This document shows, piece after piece, positions 1-7,954 of a stretch of 64,000 bases of DNA. How positions within the stretch are numbered: the stretch's first letter is position 1; each line of letters starts with the position of its first letter. This DNA is from JAAYTD01 sp964472015. Its GTDB lineage: Bacteria > Bacteroidota > Ignavibacteria > Kapaibacteriales > UBA2268. The stretch spans positions 1 through 64,000 of the forward strand of contig CAYYIP010000006.1 in NCBI GenBank assembly GCA_964472015.1. Direction: 5' to 3'. Made by a program: the position numbers and the translations under genes. The notes under the pieces were generated by a model, which worked only from the letters and a program-made list of their open reading frames with translations, did no database searches and was not told where the DNA came from.

Positions 1-18
1 TTCATTAGCTTTTGCCAT
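1..18 (-). CDS. N-terminal start of an unidentified gene running off the left edge
   Basis: An ATG on the minus strand at 18-16 opens a frame reading MAKANE before the window ends. A purine-rich GGGGAG lies at 21-26, only two bases before the ATG, which is closer than a usual ribosome binding site, so the true start could be further inside the gene. Only six codons are visible and the product cannot be named. It would lie downstream of folE on the same strand and may share its transcript. Confidence 0.35.
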
Positions 19-60
19 AACTCCCCTATAAACTATCTTATTTTATATTAAAATAAAAGC

Positions 61-714
61 TTAATCAATAAGATTCACAAATTCATTTCTTAAATTTAAA
101 TTATCACGCAAATATCCTCTCATAACTGATGTAGTCATAACTGTATCGTCTTCCGAACCTTTTATACCTCTTGCTATCATACAAAAATGTTTTGCTTTTA
201 TAACTACACCAACAGCTTTTGGCTTAAGTAATTCAACTAAATAGTCTGCTATTTGTTCGCCTAATTCTTCTTGTATTTGTCCACGTCTAGAAAACCAATC
301 TACAATTCTAGATAATTTAGATAGTCCTATAATACGTTTGTTAGGTATATATCCTATTGTACATTTTCCTGCAATTGGCTGCCAATGATGAGAACATATA
401 GACATTACTTGAATCCCTTTACTAATTACTAAATTATCAACATTTTTTCTATTAGGAAAGAAAGTTAAATCTGGTGGTGCAGTATAACGTCCGGAAAAAA
501 TTTCATTTACATACATTTTTGCAATTCTGTGAGCAGTGCGTTCACAATTAGGATCTTTTTGAGATATTTTCATTATATCCATAATTTCAGAAAACTTTAT
601 TTCTAATTTAGAAATCATTTCTTCTTTCTCTTCGTTAGAAAGTGTTTGGCTTTCATTAGCATCAAAACACTCATTGTTGTATATAATTGTTTGTTTATCT
701 GTTATGTCTAACAT
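61..714 (-). CDS. folE: GTP cyclohydrolase I
   Basis: Converts GTP to 7,8-dihydroneopterin triphosphate, the first step to folate and other pterins. The conserved C-terminal half is clear. Cys107 and His110 (in CSHHWQP) and Cys178 (in HFCMIARG) match the family's three zinc ligands; GLSKLSRIVDW and the QIQEELGEQIAD helix are also typical. At 217 residues it is normal length for a type IB-free FolE-I; the first ~35 residues are variable and acidic. The usual CEHH is CSHH here. It lies about 100 bp downstream of a PTPS-type gene on the same strand, so both pterin steps are probably co-expressed. The ATG at 714 is the first available start and no strong ribosome binding site is seen. Confidence 0.95.
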   Translation of the reverse strand: MLDITDKQTIIYNNECFDANESQTLSNEEKEEMISKLEIKFSEIMDIMKISQKDPNCERTAHRIAKMYVNEIFSGRYTAPPDLTFFPNRKNVDNLVISKGIQVMSICSHHWQPIAGKCTIGYIPNKRIIGLSKLSRIVDWFSRRGQIQEELGEQIADYLVELLKPKAVGVVIKAKHFCMIARGIKGSEDDTVMTTSVMRGYLRDNLNLRNEFVNLID

Positions 715-812
715 AAGTCTTTTATTCTAAATACTCTTGTTTATTTTATAATTTTATACGTTTCTTATTATATATTAAAATTCAATAATATAAATTATCT
801 TTTTATTTTTAA

Positions 813-1217
813 TTATCCAAAATATTCAATATAACTATTTTCACTTTCTGCTATTTTTATTTTATAAAGTTTTGCCTCTTTTATATTTTTGTGTAAAATT
901 TCCCAGGCAAATATAGCTATATTTTCAGAAGTAGGAATATTTTTTTGAAAGAATTTTATATCAAGATTTAAATTTGAATGGTCAAGTAATGATATTAAAT
1001 TATCTTGTATAATTTGTTTTAACTTTTTTAAATCAATTACATAACCTGTTTTTGGATTTATTTCGCCAACTACTGTTACTTCAATAGAAAAATTATGTCC
1101 ATGTCCATTTTTATTTGCACATTTTCCAAATAATTTTAAATTTTCTTCATTACTTAGTTCTGGATTATGGAGTCTATGAGAGGCTGAAAAATTCATTTTT
1201 TTCGTTATGTAAATCAT
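813..1217 (-). CDS. 6-pyruvoyl-tetrahydropterin synthase family protein (PTPS-II type)
   Basis: 134 residues covering one T-fold domain that acts on 7,8-dihydroneopterin triphosphate. Zinc ligands His14 (SASHRL), His39 and His41 (GHGHNF) are present, with the nucleophile Cys33, the DH pair at 79-80 (LLDHSNLN), and Glu98 (PTSENIA). The cysteine motif is C-x5-HGH, the spacing described for true pyruvoyl-tetrahydropterin synthases; QueD enzymes use C-x3-HGH. Long stretches read like the animal enzyme as I know it (FGKC, GEI-P-TG, LDH-NL). I therefore infer a role in making a tetrahydrobiopterin-like cofactor, paired with the adjacent folE, rather than queuosine. A QueD activity cannot be excluded without assay or phylogeny. 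No sepiapterin reductase is seen in the window. Confidence 0.85.
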   Translation of the reverse strand: MIYITKKMNFSASHRLHNPELSNEENLKLFGKCANKNGHGHNFSIEVTVVGEINPKTGYVIDLKKLKQIIQDNLISLLDHSNLNLDIKFFQKNIPTSENIAIFAWEILHKNIKEAKLYKIKIAESENSYIEYFG

Positions 1218-1253
1218 AATATATTTATTTAAATAATATTAAATAAAATAAAA

Positions 1254-1297
1254 TATTTATAAAAAAAGCAAAATTAATTTTGCTTTTTTTATAAATA
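1254..1297 (-). terminator. Perfect 44-bp palindromic terminator
   Basis: Two 22-bp arms pair without a mismatch around 1275/1276. The core is GCAAAATT/AATTTTGC flanked by A7 on the left and T7 on the right, so either strand gives a hairpin followed by a U run. It lies directly downstream of the M48 protease gene (stop at 1324) and upstream of the PTPS gene, and should separate the two units. Confidence 0.75.
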
Positions 1298-1323
1298 AAT
1301 ATATATAATTAGTTAATTAAAAA

Positions 1324-2151
1324 TTATATACTAGCTTTAAATGTTGCATATTTTGCCTTAAATAAATTTTCTTCTGTTGGTTCGCCTATGTTAGAACTTT
1401 TAATTAAATTATCTAATTGCTCAATTCGTTTACTATCAGTAGGATGTGTGCTAAAAAATTCTTCAAATATATTAGTACTTGTATTCGATTCTTTTAACAT
1501 TCTGTTAAAGAATTCTTTTCCCGCTCCGGGATACCATTTTGTAGACAATAAATATTTAAATGAATATTTATCAGCTTCAAATTCATCGTCACGACTATTT
1601 TTTAGAAAAGTTAATTCTGTAAGTAGTTCAGTAGCAAATGTTGTTAATTGTCCTGCATTATCAGGTAAAAATAAATTAGTTAAGAAAGAAATTCCATATT
1701 GTTTTTGAATTCTTTGTACAGCATGACGTCTATCTGCATGAGCTACTTCATGAGCTAAAATTGCAGCTAATTCTGCTTCACTTTCAAGATACTTAAGAAG
1801 TCCTTTGTATACATATATGTTACCACCTGGCGTAGCAAATGCATTAATTACATTTGAATTTATAATTTCTACTTTGTAATGGAAAGTATTTGCATATAAC
1901 ATTTCCGGTGATTTAATTATCTCATTAATAATACCTTGTAAATATTGAGTTGCCGAAGCATTATTTAATAAAGGATAATTTATATTATCTGCTTTAATTT
2001 GCAAGTTTAATTCAGCACCAAGCGTAGAATCATAACTTGTTTGAAAAATTGGTAAAACACCTGTATCATCACAGGAAGGTAAAATGAAAAATAATGATAA
2101 AATTAATGATAATGTAAAAAAATCTTTTAATAAAATTATTTTTTTAATCAT
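1324..2151 (-). CDS. M48 family metalloprotease, lipoprotein
   Basis: A zinc peptidase of the BepA/LoiP-like M48 group, probably for quality control in the periplasm. The zinc motif HEVAH is at residues 134-138, and Glu192 in EFEADKYS supplies the third ligand; the family's THP element is seen near the C-terminus (STHPTDSKRI). The N-terminus has a basic start, a hydrophobic stretch and a lipobox (LPSC, Cys27), so it should be lipid-anchored. I chose the ATG at 2151 because GGGAG lies about nine bases upstream; an in-frame TTG at 2166 would add only five residues. About 275 residues, no TPR region, so it is the short form of the family. Flanked by terminators, it appears to be monocistronic. 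Confidence 0.9.
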   Translation of the reverse strand: MIKKIILLKDFFTLSLILSLFFILPSCDDTGVLPIFQTSYDSTLGAELNLQIKADNINYPLLNNASATQYLQGIINEIIKSPEMLYANTFHYKVEIINSNVINAFATPGGNIYVYKGLLKYLESEAELAAILAHEVAHADRRHAVQRIQKQYGISFLTNLFLPDNAGQLTTFATELLTELTFLKNSRDDEFEADKYSFKYLLSTKWYPGAGKEFFNRMLKESNTSTNIFEEFFSTHPTDSKRIEQLDNLIKSSNIGEPTEENLFKAKYATFKASI

Positions 2152-2271
2152 AATATTTTCTCCCAAAATATTTTTTATTACTATTATGCAATATAATATT
2201 TTTTACTTTAATAATAAATATAATTTAAATAAATATATAATATTTTTAATATATACTTTATAGTTTTTTTA

Positions 2272-3078
2272 TTAGTCAGGGAAACTGCAATCTTCAGTAA
2301 ATAAACAAGGTAAAAATAATCTTGATGTAATATATGCACGATGTTGTATTAAGTATAATTCATCGTCCGATATATTTGCGGGATTATATTTTATACCTTC
2401 AGGACTTTTTTTTAGTAATGTAGAATAAAACATACAAGCATTTAAATAAGAACCGGTAACATTTGGATGTTTATTATCTGCATCATATAAATTTATATAA
2501 TGTTCTTCCTGAAAATATTTCCACGCTATACCACAAGGTATAACTGGAACAGCTAATTTACAACCGAGTAAGTTATAACGTTTTATTAATAGGTCTTGCA
2601 TTCCAGAGTAAGTACAACATAAAAGATATTGTTTACAGAGACTATTGTCACCAAATTTACGTCCCCAAGTCATAAATAATAATGTTCTTGCATCTGGATT
2701 ATATGAATGTATTAAAGAATCTAAATATTTTGCATAAAATAAAGTTCTATTATAAAAAGTTGTACTATCCATTACAGGACGTTGGCTTTGTTCTTGTAAT
2801 ACAACGTAATTCCAGCATCCTAATTTAATTTTATTTATAGTTTCCTCATTGCTACTATGTTTTTCTAATGTATAACTATCAAAAGCTGATTTATCGGTAA
2901 TTATTGTATCCATAGTATAATCAGCTAAAGTGGATACCATTTCCGTAAAATTGTTCATATGAGTAAAACTATTTCCAATAAAAAGTACTTTCATTTTTTC
3001 TGCATAACAAAAATTATATGTATTTAAATTTATTATAAAAATTAAAAATAAAATTATTATTGATTTAAAAGTTTTCAT
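2272..3078 (-). CDS. Secreted SGNH/GDSL-like hydrolase (DUF4886-like)
   Basis: 268 residues with a signal peptide (residues 1-26, ending near CYAEK). The mature part starts with a block-I-like FIGNSFTH (candidate nucleophile Ser37). It has a W-YVVLQEQSQRP segment that resembles the DUF4886 proteins of Bacteroidota, and near the C-terminus D201-x2-H204 (DNKHPNVTG), which fits the Asp-His pair of SGNH enzymes. Substrate is unknown; related proteins are thought to be esterases. Seven cysteines, several in the LLCCTY and LLGC region, are unusual for a periplasmic protein. It lies alone between the M48 gene and tRNA-Pro. Confidence 0.65.
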   Translation of the reverse strand: MKTFKSIIILFLIFIINLNTYNFCYAEKMKVLFIGNSFTHMNNFTEMVSTLADYTMDTIITDKSAFDSYTLEKHSSNEETINKIKLGCWNYVVLQEQSQRPVMDSTTFYNRTLFYAKYLDSLIHSYNPDARTLLFMTWGRKFGDNSLCKQYLLCCTYSGMQDLLIKRYNLLGCKLAVPVIPCGIAWKYFQEEHYINLYDADNKHPNVTGSYLNACMFYSTLLKKSPEGIKYNPANISDDELYLIQHRAYITSRLFLPCLFTEDCSFPD

Positions 3079-3301
3079 TGTTTTGAATATTTTTTATAAG
3101 CTTTTAAATTATTAAATTATTAAATTATCAAATTATTCAATTAGTTTTATTTTAAATATAATTACGAATTAATATTCATTATGTATCAATTGTTATTAGA
3201 TTATTATTGTTTATATCTCAATTGTTATATAAACTAATTTTGTAATTATAGAAAAAAATGTTATTTTGCAAAATATATTATAGTGCTTCTTTTCACTTTT
3301 A

Positions 3302-3377
3302 CGGCGTGTAGCGCAGCCCGGTTTAGCGCACCACTTTGGGGTAGTGGGGGTCGCTGGTTCGAATCCAGTCACGCCGA
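3302..3377 (+). tRNA. tRNA-Pro (anticodon GGG)
   Basis: Full cloverleaf: acceptor stem CGGCGTG/CACGCCG, D arm GCGC...GCGC, anticodon stem CCACT/AGTGG with loop TTGGGGT giving anticodon GGG, and T arm CTGG-TTCGAAT-CCAG. The discriminator is A at 3377 and CCA is not encoded. It reads CCC and CCU proline codons. It is an island of high GC in AT-rich spacer. A motif TTATTTTGCAAAA about 30 bp upstream may be part of its promoter. Confidence 0.95.
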
Positions 3378-3504
3378 CTATTTAATAATAGTTTTTATTA
3401 TATTAAAAAGTTTATAATATAAATTAATTAAAATATTTACTATTTATTTATCATACTTTAAGAATTTATTAGTTTTACAATAAATACAATTTTATAATAT
3501 TTTG

Positions 3505-3531
3505 TTATAAATATTATAAATATTATAAATA
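3505..3531. repeat. Three tandem copies of a 9-bp unit
   Basis: TTATAAATA is repeated exactly three times and ends at the stop codon of the DUF2520 gene (3532). Simple AT repeat with no evident function beyond spacer. Confidence 0.7.
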
Positions 3532-4437
3532 TTAACTCTTTACTTCATTATTTAGTAATTCTTTAATTTTTTCCAAATTATCATTATTTATTACTTTTTC
3601 TTGTTTTATTAGTTCTAACAATCCAAGCCCCAAATAACAATAAATATTTTTTAATGATTTATTATTTTTTAAACTGTTTATATGTTTTTCTAATATTTCA
3701 ATATCACCACGTACAATAGGACCTGTTAAAGCTAATTTATTATTTTTTAATGCAGTAAGATTGTTATTTATTGTTGTATTAATTATTTTAGGTAAAAATA
3801 TATTTGGGTCTATGCCTGCTATATTAGCTAGCTTATATGATAAACTTATTGCCATTGTTATATAATTAGATGCTGCAACAGCTGTTGAATGATAAATAGC
3901 TTTATTATTAATTGTTTCCTGAGACATATGTATTGGAATACCTTTTATTTTTTGAATAAAATTAAAAATAACTGATATATGCTTTTCTAAACATTCAATA
4001 TTCCATACTGTATCAGTAAGTGTTTGAGTAGCATTTTCTAATAAATTTGTTGAAGAGTTAGAGCAAAAAAAAGTTTGAAAAGGATGTATTGAAGCAGTAT
4101 TTGCTTTATATTTATAACATATATCTAAAATATTTCTACTTAATGTACCCGATAAATGGAATACATATATTTCTTCTAATTTACTTTTTAAATTATTTGA
4201 TAATTCTTTTGCTACTGTTTCAATAAGATTGTCAGAAACAGCGATAATAAAAGCATCAGGTAAGTCTTTTAATTGATTTATATTATTTATAAATTTTGCT
4301 TTCGTTATATCACTTTGAATTTTTTCTTTTTTTGAAATTACTGTATGTAACATTCCAAGAGAATCTAATATGGATGCAAGAAATTTACCAACATTACCAT
4401 ATCCAATAATACTTACTTTATTTATAGCAAAATTCAT
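3532..4437 (-). CDS. Rossmann-like and DUF2520 domain protein (putative NAD(P)-binding)
   Basis: 301 residues. The N-terminus carries a dinucleotide-binding fold with VSIIGYGNVGKFLA (GxGxxG at about 12-17). The second half has the DUF2520 features ASIHPFQTF, a conserved block around YHSTAVAASNYI, and LTGPIVRGD near 240. The fold is like 6-phosphogluconate dehydrogenase or pyrroline-5-carboxylate reductase, but the reaction of the family is not established. The gene is isolated: tRNA-Pro lies downstream and a divergent ROK gene upstream. Confidence 0.8.
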   Translation of the reverse strand: MNFAINKVSIIGYGNVGKFLASILDSLGMLHTVISKKEKIQSDITKAKFINNINQLKDLPDAFIIAVSDNLIETVAKELSNNLKSKLEEIYVFHLSGTLSRNILDICYKYKANTASIHPFQTFFCSNSSTNLLENATQTLTDTVWNIECLEKHISVIFNFIQKIKGIPIHMSQETINNKAIYHSTAVAASNYITMAISLSYKLANIAGIDPNIFLPKIINTTINNNLTALKNNKLALTGPIVRGDIEILEKHINSLKNNKSLKNIYCYLGLGLLELIKQEKVINNDNLEKIKELLNNEVKS

Positions 4438-4574
4438 AATTATTTAGTAGGCATAATAAAAAATTAAAAATACAAAAAATGTTTAATAAAATAAAATTTT
4501 TTATTAATTTATATAATTAAAAATAAGTTATTGTAGAATAATAAATTTTATTTATTATTTACTTTATTATTTGT

Positions 4575-4582
4575 TATTTTTG
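4575..4582 (+). promoter_or_regulatory. TAnnTTTG promoter-like box upstream of the ROK gene
   Basis: TATTTTTG inside TTTGTTATTTTTGTAAAA matches the -7 element of Bacteroidota sigma-A promoters. The same longer string recurs almost exactly at 54287-54301 before prmA. No clear -33 TTTG at the normal distance, so this is a candidate only. It would give a leader of about 95 nt. Confidence 0.4.
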
Positions 4583-4681
4583 TAAAATAAAGTTCTAAAT
4601 TCTATAGTTTAAAATAATATATTAATTTATAAATTATATTTTTATTAAGAATTATATTTTTATTTAAGATAATCAAATTTT

Positions 4682-5629
4682 ATGAATAATTTAGATGTTT
4701 TTGTTGGTGTAGATATAGGTGGTAGTAGTGTAAAAATAGGTGTAGTAAATAGTAATTGTAAGATATTACATAAAGAAGTTATTGTTAATAATATTTCTGA
4801 TATTAATATCTTTTTTAATGATATTTGTTCTATTTTAGATAAATTATATGAACAATTTAATATTAAGTCTATTGGTGTTGGCGTTCCAGGTATTGTAAGG
4901 GATGAAGTTTTATATATAGCACCTAATTTTAATTATCCTGACTGGCATAATATTGATATAGGAAAAATTTTTCGTAAACGTTTTTCTTGTTCTATAACTA
5001 TTGATAATGATGCAAAGGCAGCAGCTATTGCAGAACTAAAATATGGCGCTGGAATGTGTTTTAATGATTTTGTTTATATTACTCTTGGAACAGGAATTGG
5101 TGGTGCAATAATAATTAATAAAAATATATATCGTGGGATGCATAATGCAGCAGGTGAGATAGGACATTTAATAATAGAAAGCAAATTAAATAATGTTGAA
5201 ACAGATATAGAAGTATTAAATAAATATCGACTTGGTGTTGTAGAAGAATATTTTAGTAAATATAAAATTATAGAATTGGCAAATAATCTTTTAAAAGAAA
5301 ATAATAATTCTATATTATATAATAGAAATTTTGATGTAGTTGATATTTCAGATGCTGCTCAAAAAGGTGATAAAGTTGCTATTGAATGTCTTGTAAAATC
5401 AGGTGAATATCTTGGTATTGCTATTGCTAATATAGTTAATTTACTTGATATAACGAATTTTGTTATAGGTGGTGGTATTGCACGCAGCAATGATATAATG
5501 TTTAAAAGTGCGTTAGAAACAGCAAAATTGAGAGCAATTCCTGCTTTCTCAAAAGATATAATTTTGAAACAAGCTAAATTTCTTGATGAAACAGGTATTA
5601 TTGGTGCTGCTTTATTAGGAAAAAGCTAA
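4682..5629 (+). CDS. ROK family sugar kinase (glucokinase-like)
   Basis: 315 residues with the actin-like ATPase fold. The phosphate-1 loop is DIGGSSVK (residues 11-18), the catalytic aspartate is Asp110 in IDNDAKAAAIAE, phosphate-2 is LGTGIGGAI (135-143), and GEIGH (158-162) follows. It probably phosphorylates glucose or another hexose at C6 with ATP. Unusually, the CxCGxxGCxE zinc cluster that normally comes just after GEIGH is absent; this stretch (163-190) has no cysteine. The C-terminal GGGIA is present. It is the first gene of a short plus-strand group with the nuclease at 5703. Exact sugar cannot be told. Confidence 0.88.
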   Translation: MNNLDVFVGVDIGGSSVKIGVVNSNCKILHKEVIVNNISDINIFFNDICSILDKLYEQFNIKSIGVGVPGIVRDEVLYIAPNFNYPDWHNIDIGKIFRKRFSCSITIDNDAKAAAIAELKYGAGMCFNDFVYITLGTGIGGAIIINKNIYRGMHNAAGEIGHLIIESKLNNVETDIEVLNKYRLGVVEEYFSKYKIIELANNLLKENNNSILYNRNFDVVDISDAAQKGDKVAIECLVKSGEYLGIAIANIVNLLDITNFVIGGGIARSNDIMFKSALETAKLRAIPAFSKDIILKQAKFLDETGIIGAALLGKS

Positions 5630-5702
5630 ATACAATACAAAAACTGAAAATAATACATATATTAATATTTTTATTTTTAATTATTGATTAAATTTAAATG
5701 AA

Positions 5703-6284
5703 ATGAAAAAAATACAGCTTAAAATGTTAGGGTTTGCACAATTACCGGGTAATTTTGATACTTATTTAATGATTCTAATAGAAATAGAAGGGAATCGTGC
5801 TTTAACTATGTCAGTTGGTGCTTTAGAAGCAAAAGCTGTTGCTATTGCTTTAGAAAATGTACATACAATAAGACCTATGACACATGATTTAATCAAAACA
5901 ATTATTTATGCCGCAGATCTTGTACTTAAAGAAGTATTATTGTGCGATTTAAAAGAAGATACATATTTTGCACGTTTAATCTTTGAAGATGATATAGAAG
6001 TTGATTGTAGGCCGAGTGATGCTATTGCAATCGCAATACGTTGTAATGTTCCTATTTTTATTAATGAAGATATACTTGAAGCAGTTGGAGTAGAAAGACA
6101 GGTAGATAAAGTTGAAGATATTCTTAAAAATAAAATACCATTTTATGATACTATTAATGAAGAAAATAAAATATTAAGAATAGAAATTTTAAAACAAAAA
6201 CTAGATAACGCCATAAAAAATGAAGAATATGAAGAAGCTGCTAGAATAAGAGATGAATTAAATCATATTATTTCAGGGAACTAA
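5703..6284 (+). CDS. Bifunctional nuclease family protein (DUF151) with C-terminal UVR motif
   Basis: 193 residues. Residues 1-125 form the DUF151 bifunctional nuclease (BFN) domain, with a central RPMTHDLI helix and the strongly conserved DCRPSDAIAIAIR segment. Residues about 153-190 make a UvrB/UvrC-type helical motif (NEEYEEAARIRDEL). This two-domain layout is common in Bacteroidota, Chlorobi and actinobacteria. Nuclease activity is reported for plant and some bacterial members, but the cellular role is unclear; the UVR motif suggests protein interaction in repair or stress. The gap of 73 bp to the ROK gene allows co-transcription. Confidence 0.85.
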   Translation: MKKIQLKMLGFAQLPGNFDTYLMILIEIEGNRALTMSVGALEAKAVAIALENVHTIRPMTHDLIKTIIYAADLVLKEVLLCDLKEDTYFARLIFEDDIEVDCRPSDAIAIAIRCNVPIFINEDILEAVGVERQVDKVEDILKNKIPFYDTINEENKILRIEILKQKLDNAIKNEEYEEAARIRDELNHIISGN

Positions 6285-6406
6285 ATATTTATAATTTTAA
6301 TTAAGCAAAAGAATATAAAATAAATATTTGTATATATTATTATTTTTTCTTAGTTTTGTACTCATTTTTATTTGAAAGATATATTAATTATTTTTTTAAA
6401 TAAAAT

Positions 6407-6480
6407 GCCGGAGTAGCTCAGGTGGTTAGAGCACCAGAATCATAATCTGGGTGTCGGGGGTTCAATTCCCTCCTCCGGTA
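6407..6480 (+). tRNA. tRNA with CAU anticodon (elongator Met, or Ile2)
   Basis: Acceptor GCCGGAG pairs with CTCCGGT (one G-U at the end), D arm GCTC/GAGC, anticodon stem CCAGA/TCTGG with loop ATCATAA, and T arm GGGGG-TTCAATT-CCCTC. Discriminator A at 6480, CCA not encoded. The paired first base pair argues against initiator tRNA. A CAU anticodon is shared by elongator Met and by Ile2, whose C34 is changed to lysidine by TilS; sequence reading alone does not separate these. Confidence 0.9.
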
Positions 6481-6525
6481 CTATATTAAAAAACTTAAAA
6501 TATTATAAAAATAGTATTCTTTAAG

Positions 6526-6556
6526 AATAGTATTCTTTGAAGAATACTATTTTTTA
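6526..6556 (+). terminator. Hairpin and T-run after the tRNA
   Basis: AATAGTATTCT (6526-6536) pairs perfectly with AGAATACTATT (6541-6551) around a TTGA loop and is followed by T5. An extra copy of the arm sequence at 6511-6520 allows alternative pairing. Likely ends the tRNA transcript. Confidence 0.7.
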
Positions 6557-6623
6557 TTATATTTGTAATAGTATTTTATATGATATTTTCTGTATTATTA
6601 TATAAAATATTAGATTTTTTTCG

Positions 6624-6631
6624 TATCTTTG
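6624..6631 (+). promoter_or_regulatory. TAnnTTTG promoter box of metK
   Basis: TATCTTTG followed by C matches the Bacteroidota -7 consensus TAnnTTTG. It lies 49 bp before the metK ATG and would give a leader of about 42 nt. No convincing -33 element and no SAM riboswitch-like structure is seen in the short leader. Confidence 0.5.
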
Positions 6632-6679
6632 CGATTTAAAAAATATTTTAAAATAAATATAAAATATAAATATATTAAA

Positions 6680-7834
6680 ATGAAAGATAATATTAATTTG
6701 TCAAAAATTTATTTATTTACTTCTGAATCTGTAAGTGAAGGCCATCCAGATAAAGTTTGCGATCAAGTAGCAGATGCCGTATTAGATGCAGCTTTAAGTA
6801 TGGACCCTAAAAGTAGAGTAGCATGTGAATGCTTTGCAACAACCGGTATGATAGTTGTAGGTGGTGAAATAACAACACAAGCTTGTATAAATTTTCCAGA
6901 TGTTGTGCGTGGAGTAATAAAAGATATTGGATATACAAAAAATGATTTAAAATTTGATGCTGAATCAGTTGCAGTTATAAATGTAATTAATAAACAGTCT
7001 CATGATATAGCTATGGGTGTTGATACAAATGGAGCAGGTGATCAAGGAATGATGTTTGGATATGCGGTAAATGAAACAGAAAACTATATGCCAGCATCAG
7101 TAGCATATGCACATAAACTTGTAAAAAAATTAGCGGATATTCGTAAAACTACAGACTTTATGCCTTATTTACGACCAGATGCTAAGTCTCAAGTTACTAT
7201 TGAATATACACCTGAACATAAAGTAAAACGCATAGATACAATTGTAATATCAACTCAGCATGATCCAGAAGTTGAACAAATACAAATAAAGAACGATTGT
7301 CTTAAATATATAATTAATGATGTATTCAAAAATACTAGATTAGTCGATGATAATACAAAAATTTATATTAATCCAACAGGACGTTTTGTTATAGGTGGGC
7401 CTCATGGTGATACAGGATTAACAGGAAGAAAAATTATTGTTGATTCTTATGGCGGGAAAGCACCACATGGAGGGGGAGCATTTTCGGGAAAAGATGCTAC
7501 AAAAGTAGATAGAAGCGCTGCATATATGGCAAGATATATTGCTAAAAATGTAGTTGCTGCAGGATTAAGTAATGAATGTATTATTCAATTATCTTATGCG
7601 ATAGGGAAACCTGATCCAGTATCTATTTATATAAAAATAGATAACGAAGAGTTAGAATATGAGCTTAGAGAATATATTATTAAAAATATAAAATTAGATC
7701 CTAAAGGAATTATAGATAAGTTAGATCTATGTAAACCTATTTTTAGAAAAACTTCTAATTATGGACATTTTGGTAGACCAGAATTTACTTGGGAAAAATT
7801 AGATTTAGTAGATGATTTGAAAAAGCTAAAATAA
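6680..7834 (+). CDS. metK: S-adenosylmethionine synthetase
   Basis: Makes S-adenosylmethionine from methionine and ATP in the cytosol. 384 residues from the ATG at 6680, the usual length. Hallmarks are SEGHPDKVCDQ (19-29), the hexapeptide-type GAGDQG followed by MMFGYA, and the glycine-rich GGGAFSGKD loop. I chose ATG 6680 because the family starts a few residues before the FTSESVSEGHP strand; an in-frame TTG at 6629 overlaps the promoter box and would add 17 basic residues. The gene stands alone, between its own promoter-like box and a strong bidirectional terminator. Confidence 0.97.
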   Translation: MKDNINLSKIYLFTSESVSEGHPDKVCDQVADAVLDAALSMDPKSRVACECFATTGMIVVGGEITTQACINFPDVVRGVIKDIGYTKNDLKFDAESVAVINVINKQSHDIAMGVDTNGAGDQGMMFGYAVNETENYMPASVAYAHKLVKKLADIRKTTDFMPYLRPDAKSQVTIEYTPEHKVKRIDTIVISTQHDPEVEQIQIKNDCLKYIINDVFKNTRLVDDNTKIYINPTGRFVIGGPHGDTGLTGRKIIVDSYGGKAPHGGGAFSGKDATKVDRSAAYMARYIAKNVVAAGLSNECIIQLSYAIGKPDPVSIYIKIDNEELEYELREYIIKNIKLDPKGIIDKLDLCKPIFRKTSNYGHFGRPEFTWEKLDLVDDLKKLK

Positions 7835-7903
7835 TTTATATAATATTTATATATTATTATAATTATAGATTTTTAATATTATTTTGAATGAATTTTAATT
7901 TTT

Positions 7904-7952
7904 AAAGTTTAATTATTATAAAATAAGATTTTATTTGTAATAATTAAACTTT
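7904..7952. terminator. Bidirectional terminator between metK and GT9 gene
   Basis: AAAGTTTAATTATTA (7904-7918) pairs perfectly with its complement at 7938-7952; the 19-nt interior can form a second small stem (AAAATAA/TTATTT). T-rich flanks follow on both strands, as expected between convergent genes. Confidence 0.75.
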
Positions 7953-7954
7953 TT

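Noticed and set aside
3505..3531. Tandem 9-bp repeats as a possible replication origin or CRISPR
   Set aside because: Only three AT-only copies without spacers, DnaA boxes or nearby dnaA/dnaN; ordinary simple repeat.
6629..6679. TTG start extending MetK by 17 residues
   Set aside because: The extension overlaps the TAnnTTTG promoter box, is basic AT-codon filler, and the ATG at 6680 gives the family length.
6481..6680. SAM riboswitch upstream of metK
   Set aside because: The stretch holds only a tRNA terminator and a short AT leader; no conserved SAM-binding core is visible.
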